This document shows, one piece after another, positions 11,900 through 23,740 of a stretch of DNA of 64,000 bases. Location: assembly GCF_026210795.1 (NCBI RefSeq), contig NC_089435.1, positions 2,170,001 through 2,234,000 of the forward strand, written 5' to 3'. The DNA comes from Rhizophagus irregularis (Eukaryota > Glomeromycota > Glomeromycetes > Glomerales > Glomeraceae). A program made the position numbers and the translations under genes. The notes below the pieces were generated by a model. The model saw nothing but the letters and a program-made list of their open reading frames with translations, was not told the DNA's origin and ran no database searches. The number at the start of each line of letters is the position of its first letter. Position 1 is the stretch's first letter.

Positions 11900-12690
11900 A
11901 ATGGTTTAAGAATGTGGTTCGGGAAAAAAAAATTCGATTCGAAAAAAAAAGCCAAACCGAAAAAAGAAAAGGTGAAAAAATTTTTTTCAGATTGGGAAAA
12001 AGTCAAAAGCCAACCCGAAAAAGAAAAGTGAAAAAAGAATTTTCGGATTGGAAAAAAACCAACTCGAAAAAAGAAAAAGGTTTTAAAGAATTCGAAAAAA
12101 CCGAAAAAAAAAAACAATAAAGAAAATTTGAAAAATAAAATTTGGGGGAAAAAGAAAGAAATCGGTTTAAAAAAAGGGGAAATTTTCGAAAAAAAAGGAA
12201 TCCGTAAAAAAAAATAAGTACCGAAAAAAATTCGACAATAATCCGGTCCAAAAAGACTGAAAAAAAAATTTTTAAAAAAAATTAATAATATGGTCTAAAA
12301 AAAAAGACCGAAAAAAAATAATAATATAAAAAAAATGGTCTTAAAAGACCAAAACAATGGGATTATTTTCAGTTTTGGAAAAAAACAAAACCTAAACGGG
12401 GAAAGAATAAAAAAAAACCAAAAAAATTCTCGGGCTGGAAAAAAAAACCAAACCGAAAAAGAAAGAGGAAAAAAAAACGAAAATTTTTAAAAAAAAGGAA
12501 AAAAAAAGAAAAGGTGGTTCGAAAGAGAAAGAGGAAATTTAAAAAAAAGAAAGAACCAAAAGTAAAAGATCGATTCAAGAAAAAAAAAGAAAATTAAAAA
12601 AGGGAACTGAAAGAATTTAAATCGGTTCGAAAGAAAAGGAAAAATTTTAAAAATAGGATTAAAAAAAAAAGGAAAAAAATAAATATTTGG
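11900..12690 (+). repeat. ~0.8-kb polypurine (A/G) tract with CCGAAAA motifs
   Basis: The plus strand is almost entirely A and G, broken by short 'ccgaaaa', 'tcgaaaa' and 'aaccgaaaa' words at irregular 20-60 bp steps. Open frames on both strands (Phe-rich minus, Lys-rich plus) come from this composition and are not genes. Such tracts can form triplex or single-stranded structures. They also collect sequencing errors. Confidence 0.8.
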
Positions 12691-13053
12691 AAAAATAAAA
12701 TAAATCGTGATGACTTAATCAGCAATTCAAAATTAATTTATACAGGCTAATCTAAACGTTACGGTTACACATTGTATAGATTTAGTTATAGATATCGATA
12801 AAAATATATTTTGTTTGTTTTCGAATTATATATAAAAAAAATTCCTAATCACTAATAAAAAAAAATAGAAAAAAAAAGTGGAAAGAATAAAAATTAAGTA
12901 GCCTATATATTAAAAGGAATATCTTAAAAATATTGATTCTTAATTATTCTAAATAATATTAGCTTAATTTAAATACATTAATAAACAAGGAGTAAATTAA
13001 AACTCAAGAAAAAAAATTTATTTCATCTTAAATATATTAATGGGGTCTGATTC

Positions 13054-13593
13054 TTAGGAATTCTGAAATCCTGTAACTTGGATTTTATCAGAAATAGTTT
13101 CGCTTACTGAATTTGAAGCCGTATTATAGGAGTCGTTACTATCCGAATATACTTGGGAAGTAGATTGAATATTAGTATCAAAAAAATTTTGTTGAATACT
13201 GTTTTGTTGATAAACGGGTTGTTGGACTTGTTGGAATTGTTGTTGAATTTGTTGTTGAATTAGAGAATGCATGTTATTATGCAGTGGAAACTCATGACCA
13301 GGAATACGAGATAAATTAATACTATTATTCAAGCGTCGGGCATTTTCTAATGGGTGTAATTCAGTATATTGATATGTAACGTGATAGATACGTGTATCGT
13401 TTGGTAAAGGAAAGTAAAATTCAAATGTATCGTTTTGAAGTGTGGGAGTTGTAGTACTAGTATTAGACATTTCTACGGCGGTGTTAATGGAAGTGTGTTG
13501 GTCGTTGTTAATATGTAAAGGTGCGAAGTTATTTTCAGTTTGATACATTGGTAAATCAGAATGATCTAGAGAAGTTTGATTATTTAAATTCAT
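13054..13593 (-). CDS. Gln/Asn-rich small protein, family copy C (179 aa)
   Basis: This is the partner of copy A: same length, about seven residue changes, same FEFYFPLPNDTRIYHVTYQY and LENARRLNNSINLSRIPGHE core and Gln-rich segment (LIQQQIQQQFQQVQQ). The near identity extends on both sides (12815-14100 against 770-2080), so A and C come from one recent duplication. Function unknown. The conservation of reading frame in spite of intergenic indels suggests selection, or very recent duplication. Confidence 0.75.
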   Translation of the reverse strand: MNLNNQTSLDHSDLPMYQTENNFAPLHINNDQHTSINTAVEMSNTSTTTPTLQNDTFEFYFPLPNDTRIYHVTYQYTELHPLENARRLNNSINLSRIPGHEFPLHNNMHSLIQQQIQQQFQQVQQPVYQQNSIQQNFFDTNIQSTSQVYSDSNDSYNTASNSVSETISDKIQVTGFQNS

Positions 13594-13775
13594 TTTTCTG
13601 AATATTCATGAATATAATCAATTTTATATGAAGCAATTATTTAATATGCCAGAAAAAAAATTAAGAAAAAAAGGAGAAGGAAATAAATATAAATTTTTTT
13701 GAAAAAAAACAGGTGAAAAAAGGGGAATATGGTATCTTTATATATGTTTTGAAAGAGAAGTACTTTTAACAATAG

Positions 13776-13807
<32 letters not shown>

Positions 13808-16187
13808 CGAGGAAAAAGAAAATTCTTTTTTTTTGATTGTAAAATTAATTCCAAGAGGGTGTTAGGATGATTATATATATATTTGATTCTGGTAATTATT
13901 TATAATATTTATTTTTTTTCGTTTTTCGTTTTTTTATAGTGTATTTAATGAGAAGGGTTATTAATAATATTTATTTAAATTATATTAGTAAAAAGTAAGA
14001 GTTTTTGGTTTTTTTTTTGTTTTTCGTTAAATATGTTTCGTTGAAGTTATAATAAAAAATTCTTTCTAAGTCGAAGTATATTTATAACAAATTTTTCCGT
14101 GATTTAAATGTGATTTTTTTTTTAGTTGTCAAACGGTAAATAACCACGAAAAAAAATAAAAAAAAATAAACGACGAACAACTATATATATAGTTGTTTTT
14201 TTTTGAATAGTTTTTTCGAGTTTTTTGATCATACAACTTGTACAACTTGTACAAGTTGTACAACTGCTATGTATATCATATCTTCATGAGTAAATTAAGT
14301 AATTTATCACATTTCTGGTAAGACAGCTAGTAATTTGCAGCTCTGGGCGCGGTTTCTAATCCATGCACGATGCCGATCCTACTGTAAACTGTATAAATAA
14401 ATTTCACGTGATCATATAAACCGCCAGAATCAGTAATTTGTAACATTGCGTAACAGTGTAACCCTGTAACAAATTAAGACAATGTGTGCAGATACACAGG
14501 GTTCACAGATTATGCATGCATTCAATAATTATTCGATCTTTATATCATTTACTAAACAAAAATTTGAGAATTTTTATTCTACTACTACATACTATTGTGT
14601 CACAAGGATGATCATAAGTCATAACTATGTTATTATCGATGATAATTAATTAATAAACTTTAAATAATACTTTAAAGAAGAAATTTAACGATATCAAAAA
14701 AAAAAGAATAAACATCATGGCACATATTAGCATCAGCAATAAAGAAATAATTATGCCAAAATACTTCTGAAATTGATATTCAATTTCGTTCAAGAAATAA
14801 AATTAAGTTTTTCGTTCTTTTCAACCAGGTATATAATGATGATGATGTGTTTATTTTACTAATTATTTTGTAGGATCATGTGGTAAACATCTGGATGGGT
14901 TGGTCTCACAATGGATACATGAAAAAACCTTTTTTACTGTTAGTATTCAATTAAATTTAATTAATATCATTTAGAATTACTATTAGTTTTTTTTTATGGG
15001 GTGGTGGATTTTGTTTTGAACGAAGAGAAATCTTCAATACCATTTTATAACTATCCCGAAATCCTATATCGAAAAATGTATGAAATGTGAAGTGATGGTC
15101 AAGACGCTATAAATTTGATTTATCACTAACAAGACTCAAATATCTCACGGTCATCTCGAAATCATATTCGAAGTATATGCAAATTGGCCTTTTTCTTTTC
15201 GATTTCTTATACCTCATTTATTTTAATATCGCAATGGTATCAATGAAATAAATAAGAACAACCGTCTTTTATCAAAAACCAACTTTCTGAAAAATTTTTA
15301 TAAGGAGTAATTTTCTAATAGATTATCACTAATAGAGATCTCACCAACAATGTTATAATCCAGGACAAAACCAATTTTGGTTACCCAATCAACCAATAGT
15401 CTAAGGTCATTTCGGACCGCAGTCCCCTATAAGTCTCATTGGTTGATATTCTGGACCGCAGTAAATAAAAAATACTTGAATATAATACTGCGCCCCACAA
15501 TTAATAAATTCACCAGACTCCAGACTTCTGCGCTATTTTTAATAATTTCTAATTTAAGATTGTCCTGTTGTGGAATACCCCTGAATAATAAAATTCGAAT
15601 GCGCTTTGAATAGTCAGAATAATCAGTCGCTTTTTTTTCATAAAATGGCAAAAAAGGAAAGTTGAAAGAGACTTAGTATGTCGCACATGGTATCTCTTTT
15701 GTGACTAAAATAGTTAACTTACCTGTTAATAGTTATTTATAGCTGAATATAAAAATTCTAAACAATTTTCCCACTAAAATATTAATATGTTAAATTAGAA
15801 TGTTAGTATGAACTTTTTTATAGGGTGCCGAGCATGAATAGTGACAAATATTCTTTACTATGATCACGCGATTTAACTCCGCTTTAGACGTCCCCTTGTC
15901 TCCCTATTATAGAGCTTAGACTCGTACTCGAACCCAATTTGATTTGCACTTGAGCGAAATTTTTTATTCGAAGAACAGTACTGTAAGAAATAAAAAAAAA
16001 ATACGTTAAAATATTCTATAGTATAATAATAATATAGCTAGGATTTAAGTTTAATTAACAACTTAATTTAGAATAAAAAGAAGGGTCATACGTACATTAT
16101 CAGAAATTTATTATAGCCGAACTTAAAGAGCAAAAGTAAAAATTCAAGATAGAAAAGAGAATAAAATATATTAGTTGAATATATTCC
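13594..16187. other. Intergenic with duplicated segments
   Basis: 13594-14100 is the copied 5' flank of gene C. 14980-15385 matches 4090-5330 with small insertions. 15990-16187 is the 3' flank shared with copies B, E and F ('aatacgttaaaatattctat'). The rest, 14270-14980 and 15390-15980, shows nothing I can support. The ORFs at 15377 and 15436 overlap on opposite strands and have no family support. Confidence 0.55.
14176..14263. repeat. Two perfect palindromes (22 bp and 26 bp)
   Basis: 14176-14197 is a perfect palindrome around 'tatata' with arms aacaac/gttgtt. 14238-14263 is a perfect 26-bp palindrome built from three overlapping TTGTACAA words. They lie 5' of copy C, in DNA not present upstream of copy A. 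Confidence 0.85.
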
Positions 16188-16703
16188 TTAAGGAGAATTC
16201 TGAAATTCCCCATCTTGAATGTTATCGGAAATAGTTCCGTTTACTGAGATTGAAGTTGTATCATAAGTATTATTGTCTGAATATACTTTAGTAGTAGGTT
16301 GAATAGTTTCGGATAATTGTTGTTGAATGTTATTTGCGGTATTTTGTTGATAAACAAGTTGTTGGATCAGTTGTTGAATTTGTTGCCGAATTAAAGAATG
16401 TATATTATTATGGGGTGGAAACTGGGGATCGGGAATATGAGATAAATTAATGTTATTATTCAAGAGTCTCGCATTTTCTAATGGATGTAATTCGGTATAT
16501 TGATATGTAATGTGATAGATACGTGTATCAATTGACGAAGAAAAAGGAAAGTAAAATTCAAATGAAACGTTTTGAGACGCGGGAGTTGCATTATTAATGA
16601 AAGCACCCACGTCGTTGATTGGATTATGATCAATATGCTGCTCATTGCTATTGCCCATTGGTAAGTTAGGATAATCTTGTACAGTTTGATTATTTGTATT
16701 CAT
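16188..16703 (-). CDS. Gln/Asn-rich small protein, family copy D (171 aa)
   Basis: I chose the ATG at 16703 (MNTNNQT) because every other copy starts with this motif. The frame runs 16 codons further upstream without family support. The core reads FEFYFPFSSSIDTRIYHITY and ELHPLENARLLNNNINLSHI, with a Gln-rich part (SLIRQQIQQLIQQL) and the tail ending FQNSP. It shares with copy G the segment NPIN-VGAFIN-ATPA and the insertion SSSID in the core, so D and G are sisters. It lies about 1.7 kb downstream of an acyl-CoA synthetase gene, as G does. Function unknown. Confidence 0.75.
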   Translation of the reverse strand: MNTNNQTVQDYPNLPMGNSNEQHIDHNPINDVGAFINNATPASQNVSFEFYFPFSSSIDTRIYHITYQYTELHPLENARLLNNNINLSHIPDPQFPPHNNIHSLIRQQIQQLIQQLVYQQNTANNIQQQLSETIQPTTKVYSDNNTYDTTSISVNGTISDNIQDGEFQNSP

Positions 16704-16822
16704 TTTATAAAGCGAAAATATTATGAGGAACCAAAAGTTGGACTGGTTCAAAAATTTTGAAGAAATAGTGAGTATTTAAATGTTTTAAATAAAAAAGGTC
16801 CGAGCAGCAAATTGCTCCTCAT

Positions 16823-16993
16823 CATTACACAAATATTACAAAAACAGTTTAGCGTGAGCATATTATAAATTTCCTTATATTACACAAATATTACAAAAAC
16901 AGTTTAGCGTGGGCAAATTAGTTTAAATTAAAAGGTCGGACGCAAAATTTCCTTATCATTACACAAATATTACAAAAAGGTTTGGCGTGGGCT
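16823..16993. repeat. Three direct repeats upstream of copy D
   Basis: A ~38-bp unit, 'ttacacaaatattac' then 'aaaaacagtttagcgtg', occurs at about 16823, 16877 and 16957, the last slightly changed. The spacing is 54-80 bp. They lie 120-290 bp 5' of the copy D start codon, so they could be promoter elements or a minisatellite. A related 'attataaaaagcttagcg' is seen at 17570. Confidence 0.75.
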
Positions 16994-18411
16994 AAATAAT
17001 GATTACGAAAAGAAAAAATTTTTGATTAATAATTTGGAAATTTGGTGATATGATTGGCCTAGGTAAAAATTTACGCAATTCGGATTGACATTATTTACTG
17101 AGTACCTAAATTTTCTTTCAATATTTAAATTCTGCAATTTTCAGTACTACTTTTTGGCTAATCTCCTTTTTATATGACATGCTCGTATTTGTTTTATACT
17201 TTTCTTTCAAAATCGCGAATTTTCATTGGTAATTTGCTACTCACATGACAAATGACACTTTCTGCTCATGTGACTTTTTGGTCGGCATTACGGAATTAAG
17301 AAATTAACCATGTGATGAATAAGGACGTGAAAAATAATTTTTTACACCTCGAAAAAAAAATCTGTCCCCCAGATACTTATGAAAAAGGGAAACGCAGAGG
17401 ATGTGATATCGTGTGACAAATATTTTTACTATGATCACGTGAGGGCAGAAAAGTGTCGGTGATATGATACTGGGGGGTAAGATATATAGACTTCTGGCAC
17501 CATACATCAATGAAAACGAAACAGAGCTAGTGTGGAAGAGTGCATAGAAAACAAGCAGTAATAAGCAAATTATTATAAAAAGCTTAGCGAGTACATAATT
17601 TACAAGACACTTTGCTGAATTTTAATTCAAATGTCCTAACGTTTGAAAAATAAAAATATTTTTATATAACTGACTACTTTTGATGGTTCAAATAGATTAT
17701 ATTAGTTATTTTATTCTCTTATATTCAATTAAACCGCTTGATAAGATAAGCATTATTGACTGTTTTGAATAGGTTATTCCAAATTTTATGTAGCATATTC
17801 AGGAATCATTTCTCTTTAGTTTATATAAAATTTTAAGGTAGTCACTTTTTTTGTGATTGTGTTAAAATTTAAATACGTTATATCTTTAATATCGGTATAA
17901 TTTTTGTGATTGTGTTAAAATTTAAATACGTTATATCTTTAATATCGGTATAATTTTTTTCATGTACTAATGATGCTATCCAAAAAAAACTCGATAATTT
18001 ATTATGAAATAGTTTATAGATGGAAAAAAATTATTAAAATATAGCGAAAAAAAAAAAAATTTTTAATATTATTTTATATATTATCCAAAATCTTTGAAAA
18101 AGCCTTGAATAAAAAAATTGGTTTCATTAAAAATAATAAGAGAAAGAAGAATTCTTAGAATTCTTCATTACAGTATTATCAATAAACCTTATTTTTTTAA
18201 TAAATAAAAAGAAAAAGAAAAACCAATAAATACAAGCTTTAAAATCATTAAAATTTAGTTGTTCGCTTTAATTTATTGAATAAAAAATTCCAAAAAAAGT
18301 AGAATCTAGAAAGAATAATTAAATTAAAACGTCCTTTATAATACGACCGAAAAAAATAATAATAGAATGAATTCTTATTTAATAAATACTATATAATTAT
18401 AATCATATTTA
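16994..18411. other. Intergenic between copy D and acyl-CoA synthetase 1
   Basis: No supportable gene. The ORF at 17304 (minus) has no recognisable content. From about 18190 to 18411 the sequence is the 3' flank of the synthetase gene and matches 32770-32966 ('aatacaagctt', 'aattaaaacgt', 'ctttataatacga'). Confidence 0.6.
17848..17953. repeat. Perfect 2 x 53-bp tandem duplication
   Basis: The 53-bp unit beginning 'tttttgtgattgtgttaaaa' and ending 'atatcggtataa' occurs twice head to tail without a difference, implying a recent event. Confidence 0.9.
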
Positions 18412-20978
18412 TCATAATTTTGCACGAACAGTTTGTGAGGATTTATCAAAATCAGCATAAAGTTGATCAATTATTTTTCGATAGAACTTGGTCATAGCTG
18501 GACGTTTTGTTTTAAATCTATATAAAAAAAAAATTGAATTAATTATTTTTGATTTAATATTTTTAAAGTGATTATAAAAAAAAAAATAAATAAAATAAAA
18601 TAAAAATTAAATTTAAATTACGTTGCAGTTATAATTCCATCTTCAGGTGTAAATGCTTTAGGTTCAACATAAATAGCCTTAATACGTTCAAACCTTTTAA
18701 TATATAATTTAAGAAATAGTTAATAATCAAAATTTAATTAAAAAAAAATGCATATAAACTAATTTAAGGAATTCAGAATTTTTTGATAGAGACAATATAC
18801 TAATTTTTTTTTTAAAAAAAAAACTTACCCGTTTAATCCATATTTTATTCCAACTTGATTCATATTATTTAAAAGAGCATCACAGACTTTTTTATTTTTT
18901 ACATGTTCTTCAAACTCATATGTTCCTCCTAAAAGTTCGTTTGCCCATGGAACAAATAATTCGGGATTCGGAACTGCGATACCAACAAGATATGATTTCA
19001 ATGGATCCCCATAAACAAACAATTGTGCTAATAATAGATTTCTTAAGTAAACTTGTTCAATCTAAAGAAAGTAAAAAATAAAATTAAAATTAAACCTTTA
19101 AATAACTTTTCTTGAAAAAATTATAAAATATTTACTTTTTCGGGAGCAATGAATTCTCCTTGAGATAATTTAAAAATGCTAACTTTACGATCAATTACAA
19201 CTACACAACCTCTGGCATCAATATAACCAATATCACCAGAATGTAACCATCCTTCTTTATCAATCGTTTCTTTAGTCTTCTTCTCATCTTTAAAATATCC
19301 AACCATAACACCTTTACCTCTAACACAAATTTCACCTCGTGGAAATGGTTTATCTTCACTTGTATATCCCATTTCTGGAACATCAACAAGTTTCAATTCT
19401 GATCTAAAGAAAAGTAAATTCGCCAATTATGTTTATATATATAATTCTTTTTTTAAAAAAAAAATCTACCAATCAAACATAACTTACGAACAAACTGGAG
19501 GTCCAACATGAGATGGTTGTGCATCTCCAACCATAGTTGTACAACCTAATCCTGTATTTTCAGTTTGACCATAACCTTCTTGAAAAGAAACAGAAAACGC
19601 AATTCTAAGGAAATCCATCACATCTTTAGCGAGAGGTGCACCTCCAGTACTAAAATATTTAACTCTTCCGCCAAAGGAATCTCTAAATTTGTTTAAAAGA
19701 ATTCTATCCCAAATTGGATGAGTTACAGATCCAGTTTTTTCAAAATTTTCTGTTTTATCTTTGATGGCCTTTCTTGATAATACACCAATAATTCCTGTTG
19801 ATTCAACAGTATGACCTTTTAACATAGCAGCAACCCTATTGAAGACTCTAGGAACACTCGGAAATGCAGTTGGTTTTAAAACTTTCATATCATCAAATAT
19901 ACCAAATATGTCTCCTCTATAATATCCAATTGGACATCCCAAAAAAATAGAACAAATTTCAACATTTATACCAAATACATGAGCTAAAGGTAAATAAGAA
20001 ATAATTACATCTCCAGGTTTACTTTGTGTCACTACAAAATATGAGGCAAGTACTGCTACCATATTTTCATGAGATACCATTACACCTTTTGGATCTCCTG
20101 TTGTTCCTGATGTATACGGAATTACAAATAAATCACTTGACGTTGGTGGATTATATTTCCTTGGATTTTCTTTTCCTAAATTTTCAACTTCAGAAAATTC
20201 ATAAATTTTTATATTATATTCTGATGCCCATTTTTTTACATATTCAGTTAAATCTTCTAATGGATCAATTGAAATTATAACTTTAAGTTGTGGAATTTTA
20301 GGTGCTAGTTTTAACATTGATGTGATATGGTTTGCTGTCATACAAACAATTTGAAGTTCAGCATGATTCGTACAATATTCTATTGCATCATGCCCAAGTG
20401 TATCATAAAGCGGGACAGTAATTAAATTATAAGCTGCATTTGCTTGAATAATTAATTGAAATTCTGGCTTATTAATTGACCATACTCCAACCATGTATCT
20501 ATCCTTTTTTCCATTCTTTACTATAGTATCGTTAATATGAACTAATCCACTTCCAAAATTGGTGAATCTTTCAAGAACTTTTTCATATGTTTCCCAAACA
20601 TAATCTCCATATTTTCCTGTTTTTTTATCAAATGGACGATATCCAAGACATGGTTTCTTTGCATATCTACTAACAGCTATTCAAAAATTATTAATAAATT
20701 ATACGACGCAGTAATTAATTAAAGAAAATACGAGAATTGATTACCATATTGAAAACTATCAAATACAGTGCTAACTTCGGGACATGGCTTTACAACTAAA
20801 TTATCTGGCATAAACGAGTTTCTGTAGATACCTATGAAAAAAAATAAATACAGTTTAATAAATTTTTAAACTAGTTAATATAATTAATTGTTCAACTATT
20901 ACCTGTTTGTCCGGGTCTTTTTGAACCAGAAACGATAACAGTTTGTTTATTAAAATCAAAATTAGTGGTTGTTGACAT
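18412..20978 (-). CDS. Peroxisomal-type long-chain acyl-CoA synthetase 1 (676 aa)
   Basis: An ATP-dependent ligase of the ANL/FACS family that joins CoA to long-chain fatty acids through an acyl-adenylate. I model seven exons with GT-AG introns: 20903-20978, 20745-20831, 19488-20676, 19136-19403, 18829-19061, 18622-18693 and 18412-18517. They total 2031 bp in one frame. Landmarks are the AMP-binding loop [11 protein letters not shown] (about 242-252), [19 protein letters not shown] and the FACS stretch SGDIGYID (505-512) followed by DRK. The last residues are VRAKL, a PTS1 peroxisomal signal, pointing to beta-oxidation. There is no signal peptide. The start [11 protein letters not shown] lies shortly before the first intron and matches the paralogue. 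Exon lengths are identical to those at 32967-35501. A perfect T10A10 lies directly behind the fifth donor site. Peroxisomal location is inferred from the tripeptide. Confidence 0.92.
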
Positions 20979-21874
20979 ATTAATTGATTTTTTTTTCGTT
21001 GTGTAAAAATCAAAAAGAAAGATACTTTTTTTTTTTAGGTTCGTTTATATCGTTTATATACATACAGTATGTTTATAATTTTAATAATTTGTGCGACTAA
21101 ATAAAACTATACATCAATTAAACTTTAAATTAAATCAAGATTGAGGTGAATCATTGAAAGGGTTGCCAATTTTGGAATCGGAATGTCCCATAGTATTAAA
21201 TTTTTAACGAAAAAATAGGAAGAATGGACGTTTAATAATGTCGACTATCAATGCGGTAAACTTTAATTTATATTATATTATAAATTTTCAAATAATAAAT
21301 AATACTAATTAACGTCATAGCTAAATTAGGTAGTACCAGGGGTATTTTGTACAAGATAATACTGCAAGGGTGTTTATATCGAAATTACCGTTTAAAAGAT
21401 AATAGTAATTTCATAGTGTTTTTTTTCCATTGTATAATTGAATTAGTGTGTAAATCTCTGGCCAATCAGCAAATCCACATTTTACACGTTGTTGCTTGTG
21501 CGATGATTATAATAAGATTTATATTTTTTTTTGTTTCGGACTTCGGATAATTATAAATATAAGCCAAATTTAAATTAAAATTAGATCCCTAACGCTAATA
21601 AGTCATTATGATAAAGTTCATCAATAAAAAAAAGCTCGGGCACGTGATTCATATTATTGGGCTGTAGCAATTGAAATCATAATTGTTAATTCGGAAATAA
21701 AAAATCCCAAAAAGTTAATTAACCGAAGAACGTTGTATTGTTGTTAAATTTTTTACTTTTTTGAGTAACCACAAAGATTAATAAAAAATAATTAAAATAG
21801 TGGTGGAATTTTTAATAATGAAAGTAATCTAAAAAATATTATAAACATTTTTAAATAGAAAATTTCTAAGTTTA
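20979..21874. promoter_or_regulatory. Upstream region of acyl-CoA synthetase 1
   Basis: The sequence to about 21560 is a diverged copy of 35502-36235 upstream of the paralogue: shared words are 'gtagtaccaggggta', 'gggttgccaattttgga' and 'aatccacattttacacgttg'. Such retention suggests the whole promoter was copied. No core promoter element can be named with confidence. The ORF at 21347 has no support. Confidence 0.55.
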
Positions 21875-22107
21875 CACGGGGTGTTTGTACACGGGTCATA
21901 TAAATATAATTTTTAATAGACTAATTTTTTGTTTTTTAATTTGAAATTGAATGCTACCGACATTATACTCTTTTACTTTTTATTCTTATTATATTACAGA
22001 TAAATATATGTATTTTCACCTGCTCTGCAAGTTTACTTAAGGCATTAAAGGAGGTTTTGAATGCCGTTTTTAATCTACTAATATGACCCGTGTTTAAACA
22101 CCCCGTG
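21875..22107. mobile_element. 233-bp inverted-repeat element (MITE), TA target
   Basis: Terminal inverted repeats of about 29 bp: left CACGGGGTGTTTGTACACGG, right ending CCGTGTTTAAACACCCCGTG, each next to a TA dinucleotide. The flanking TA fits a Tc1/mariner-type target. The interior is AT-rich and non-coding. The TIRs differ at two or three positions. Confidence 0.75.
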
Positions 22108-22264
22108 TACAAATAGAAATTGCCTTTTAAATAATATAGATTAAAAAGTTAAATAATTAAACTATATTTTATTAGAGAATTGTTTATTATAAATTTATTA
22201 CAATTAATAAATGAAATAAAAATGGTATGTACAATTTAATAAATGAAATAAAAATGTGCTTTTC

Positions 22265-22500
22265 CCCAAAGTCCATTTCACCGAATGGCCATTTTACCGG
22301 ACATTTCGCCGAAAGCCATTTCGGCGAAGGGACATTTCATCGAAGATATGGAATTTTTCAATTTTCATTTTCTTTTTTATAAGACAAACGTATTACAAGT
22401 TGATCATCAATTTTCCTGTCAATCACTAACATTTTCGAGAAAAAGGTTTCGGCGAAATGTTTATTCGACCATTCTTTCGGCGAAACGTACCGTAACCAAC
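22265..22500. mobile_element. Small element with TTTCGCCGAAA ends
   Basis: Left end 22265-22345 and right end 22440-22500 carry inverted copies of the palindromic word TTTCGCCGAAA and its variants, two or three on each side. The middle is AT-rich. I see no clean target duplication, so the borders are approximate. Single copies of the same word occur at 39102 and 42189. Confidence 0.5.
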
Positions 22501-22679
22501 AAAAATTATAATTTATTATAAAAAAAAAGGTTAAAAAGAAGAAGATAAGAAAAATAATATTTTGAATACGGTTGTCCAAAGCAGTCATTCCAGGTGGCGA
22601 ATTTTCGGGATTTTGAAGTGCAGTAACCTGTAACCTGAAAACGTTGTCGGACTGATTCCTGTGAATCCATTTTCTCGAT

Positions 22680-23740
22680 GTAACCTTTTCTCGACAATGA
22701 TTTCTCGACAAGAAAAATTCCCGAATGGCCATTTCCTGGAAAACATTTTTTTTCCCGACATAATATTATCCCGAAAGACACTATCCCGACATGAAATTTT
22801 CTCGAAGTCAAATTATAAAAAATGTAACTGAGTTGGGTATAACACAGGTTCTCCTGATAACCATAATATAATCCTGACACCAAAATCCCGATAAATGCAA
22901 ATCCCGAACGAATTAAAATCCTGACAGTCACAGAATCCTGATGATCTAAAATCTTGAGAGTTAAAATCCTGACTGGGATGACTACATAGTCCTTTTAGTT
23001 AAAATAAAAAAGTTTTCGTTTTAATTTCAATAATATTATAATAATAACGTTAGTTAATTTGAATTAATATTAATAAATTTTGCAAACAATTTGCAATGGT
23101 ATTGATAAAATTTACAAATATTTTGCGTTAATACTGATTAAATAATTCAAATTATATTTAATTATGTTGGATAAATTAAGACCGATACTGCGCCGCAGTA
23201 TTTTTAAAATTATTTGTTTAATTGGAAATTTATAAAATTTATATAATTTTTTTTTTTAGAAAAAAAAACTTTGGGATTTTGACCGTCAGTAGACTGTCGA
23301 TACTATTGTTGTCGGGGATTTGTGGTAAACCCGTACAACACATTATAAATCGCAAATTTTTAAATTTTAATTAGTTTTATCAAGAATAAAATATTGTTTT
23401 GCGAAACTATACAAATAATGTTTACTAATAAATATACAAAATAAACTGAGCAAAAATAATCTATTTAGAAAATGATTATATATTTGTCATCAATATTTCA
23501 AATTAATAAATTTGACGATATTTTTAAACTGTATGAAATTTTTAGCTGCAAAATTCCATAAAGTAATTTGAAAAGATTATCATAAGATCATTATTTTTAT
23601 TTTTTTTTGGGGGTAAAATCAATAAATCATTTTTCGTAATTTCATTTCAGAAAATCGTCATGTCGAGACAATATCATGTCGGGAAAATGTTCATTCAGGA
23701 ATTTGTCTTGTCGGGAAATCTTGCCGTAACTTTTGAAAAT
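22680..23740. mobile_element. Degenerate ~1-kb inverted-repeat element, TCCCGACA ends
   Basis: The left end (about 22690-22800) and the right end (about 23650-23740) align as imperfect inverted repeats of roughly 80 bp, built from 'cccgaca' words spaced 12-20 bp ('gatttctcgacaag' left, 'cttgtcgggaaatc' right). Further 'atcctgac' and 'atcccga' words run on to 22980. No transposase frame is seen. The frames at 22358-22931 (minus) are translations of the repeats. Borders are not sharp. Confidence 0.5.

Noticed and set aside
11794-12578. Phe-rich and Lys-rich open frames on both strands
   Set aside because: They are translations of the polypurine tract. No domain, biased composition only, and overlapping frames on both strands.
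20026-20280. Plus-strand frame opposite acyl-CoA synthetase 1 (similar one at 34388-34681)
   Set aside because: Antisense shadow of a well-supported coding exon.
22358-22931. Two overlapping minus-strand frames (124 and 141 codons)
   Set aside because: They run through the cccgac-type repeats of a degenerate element and lack any domain.
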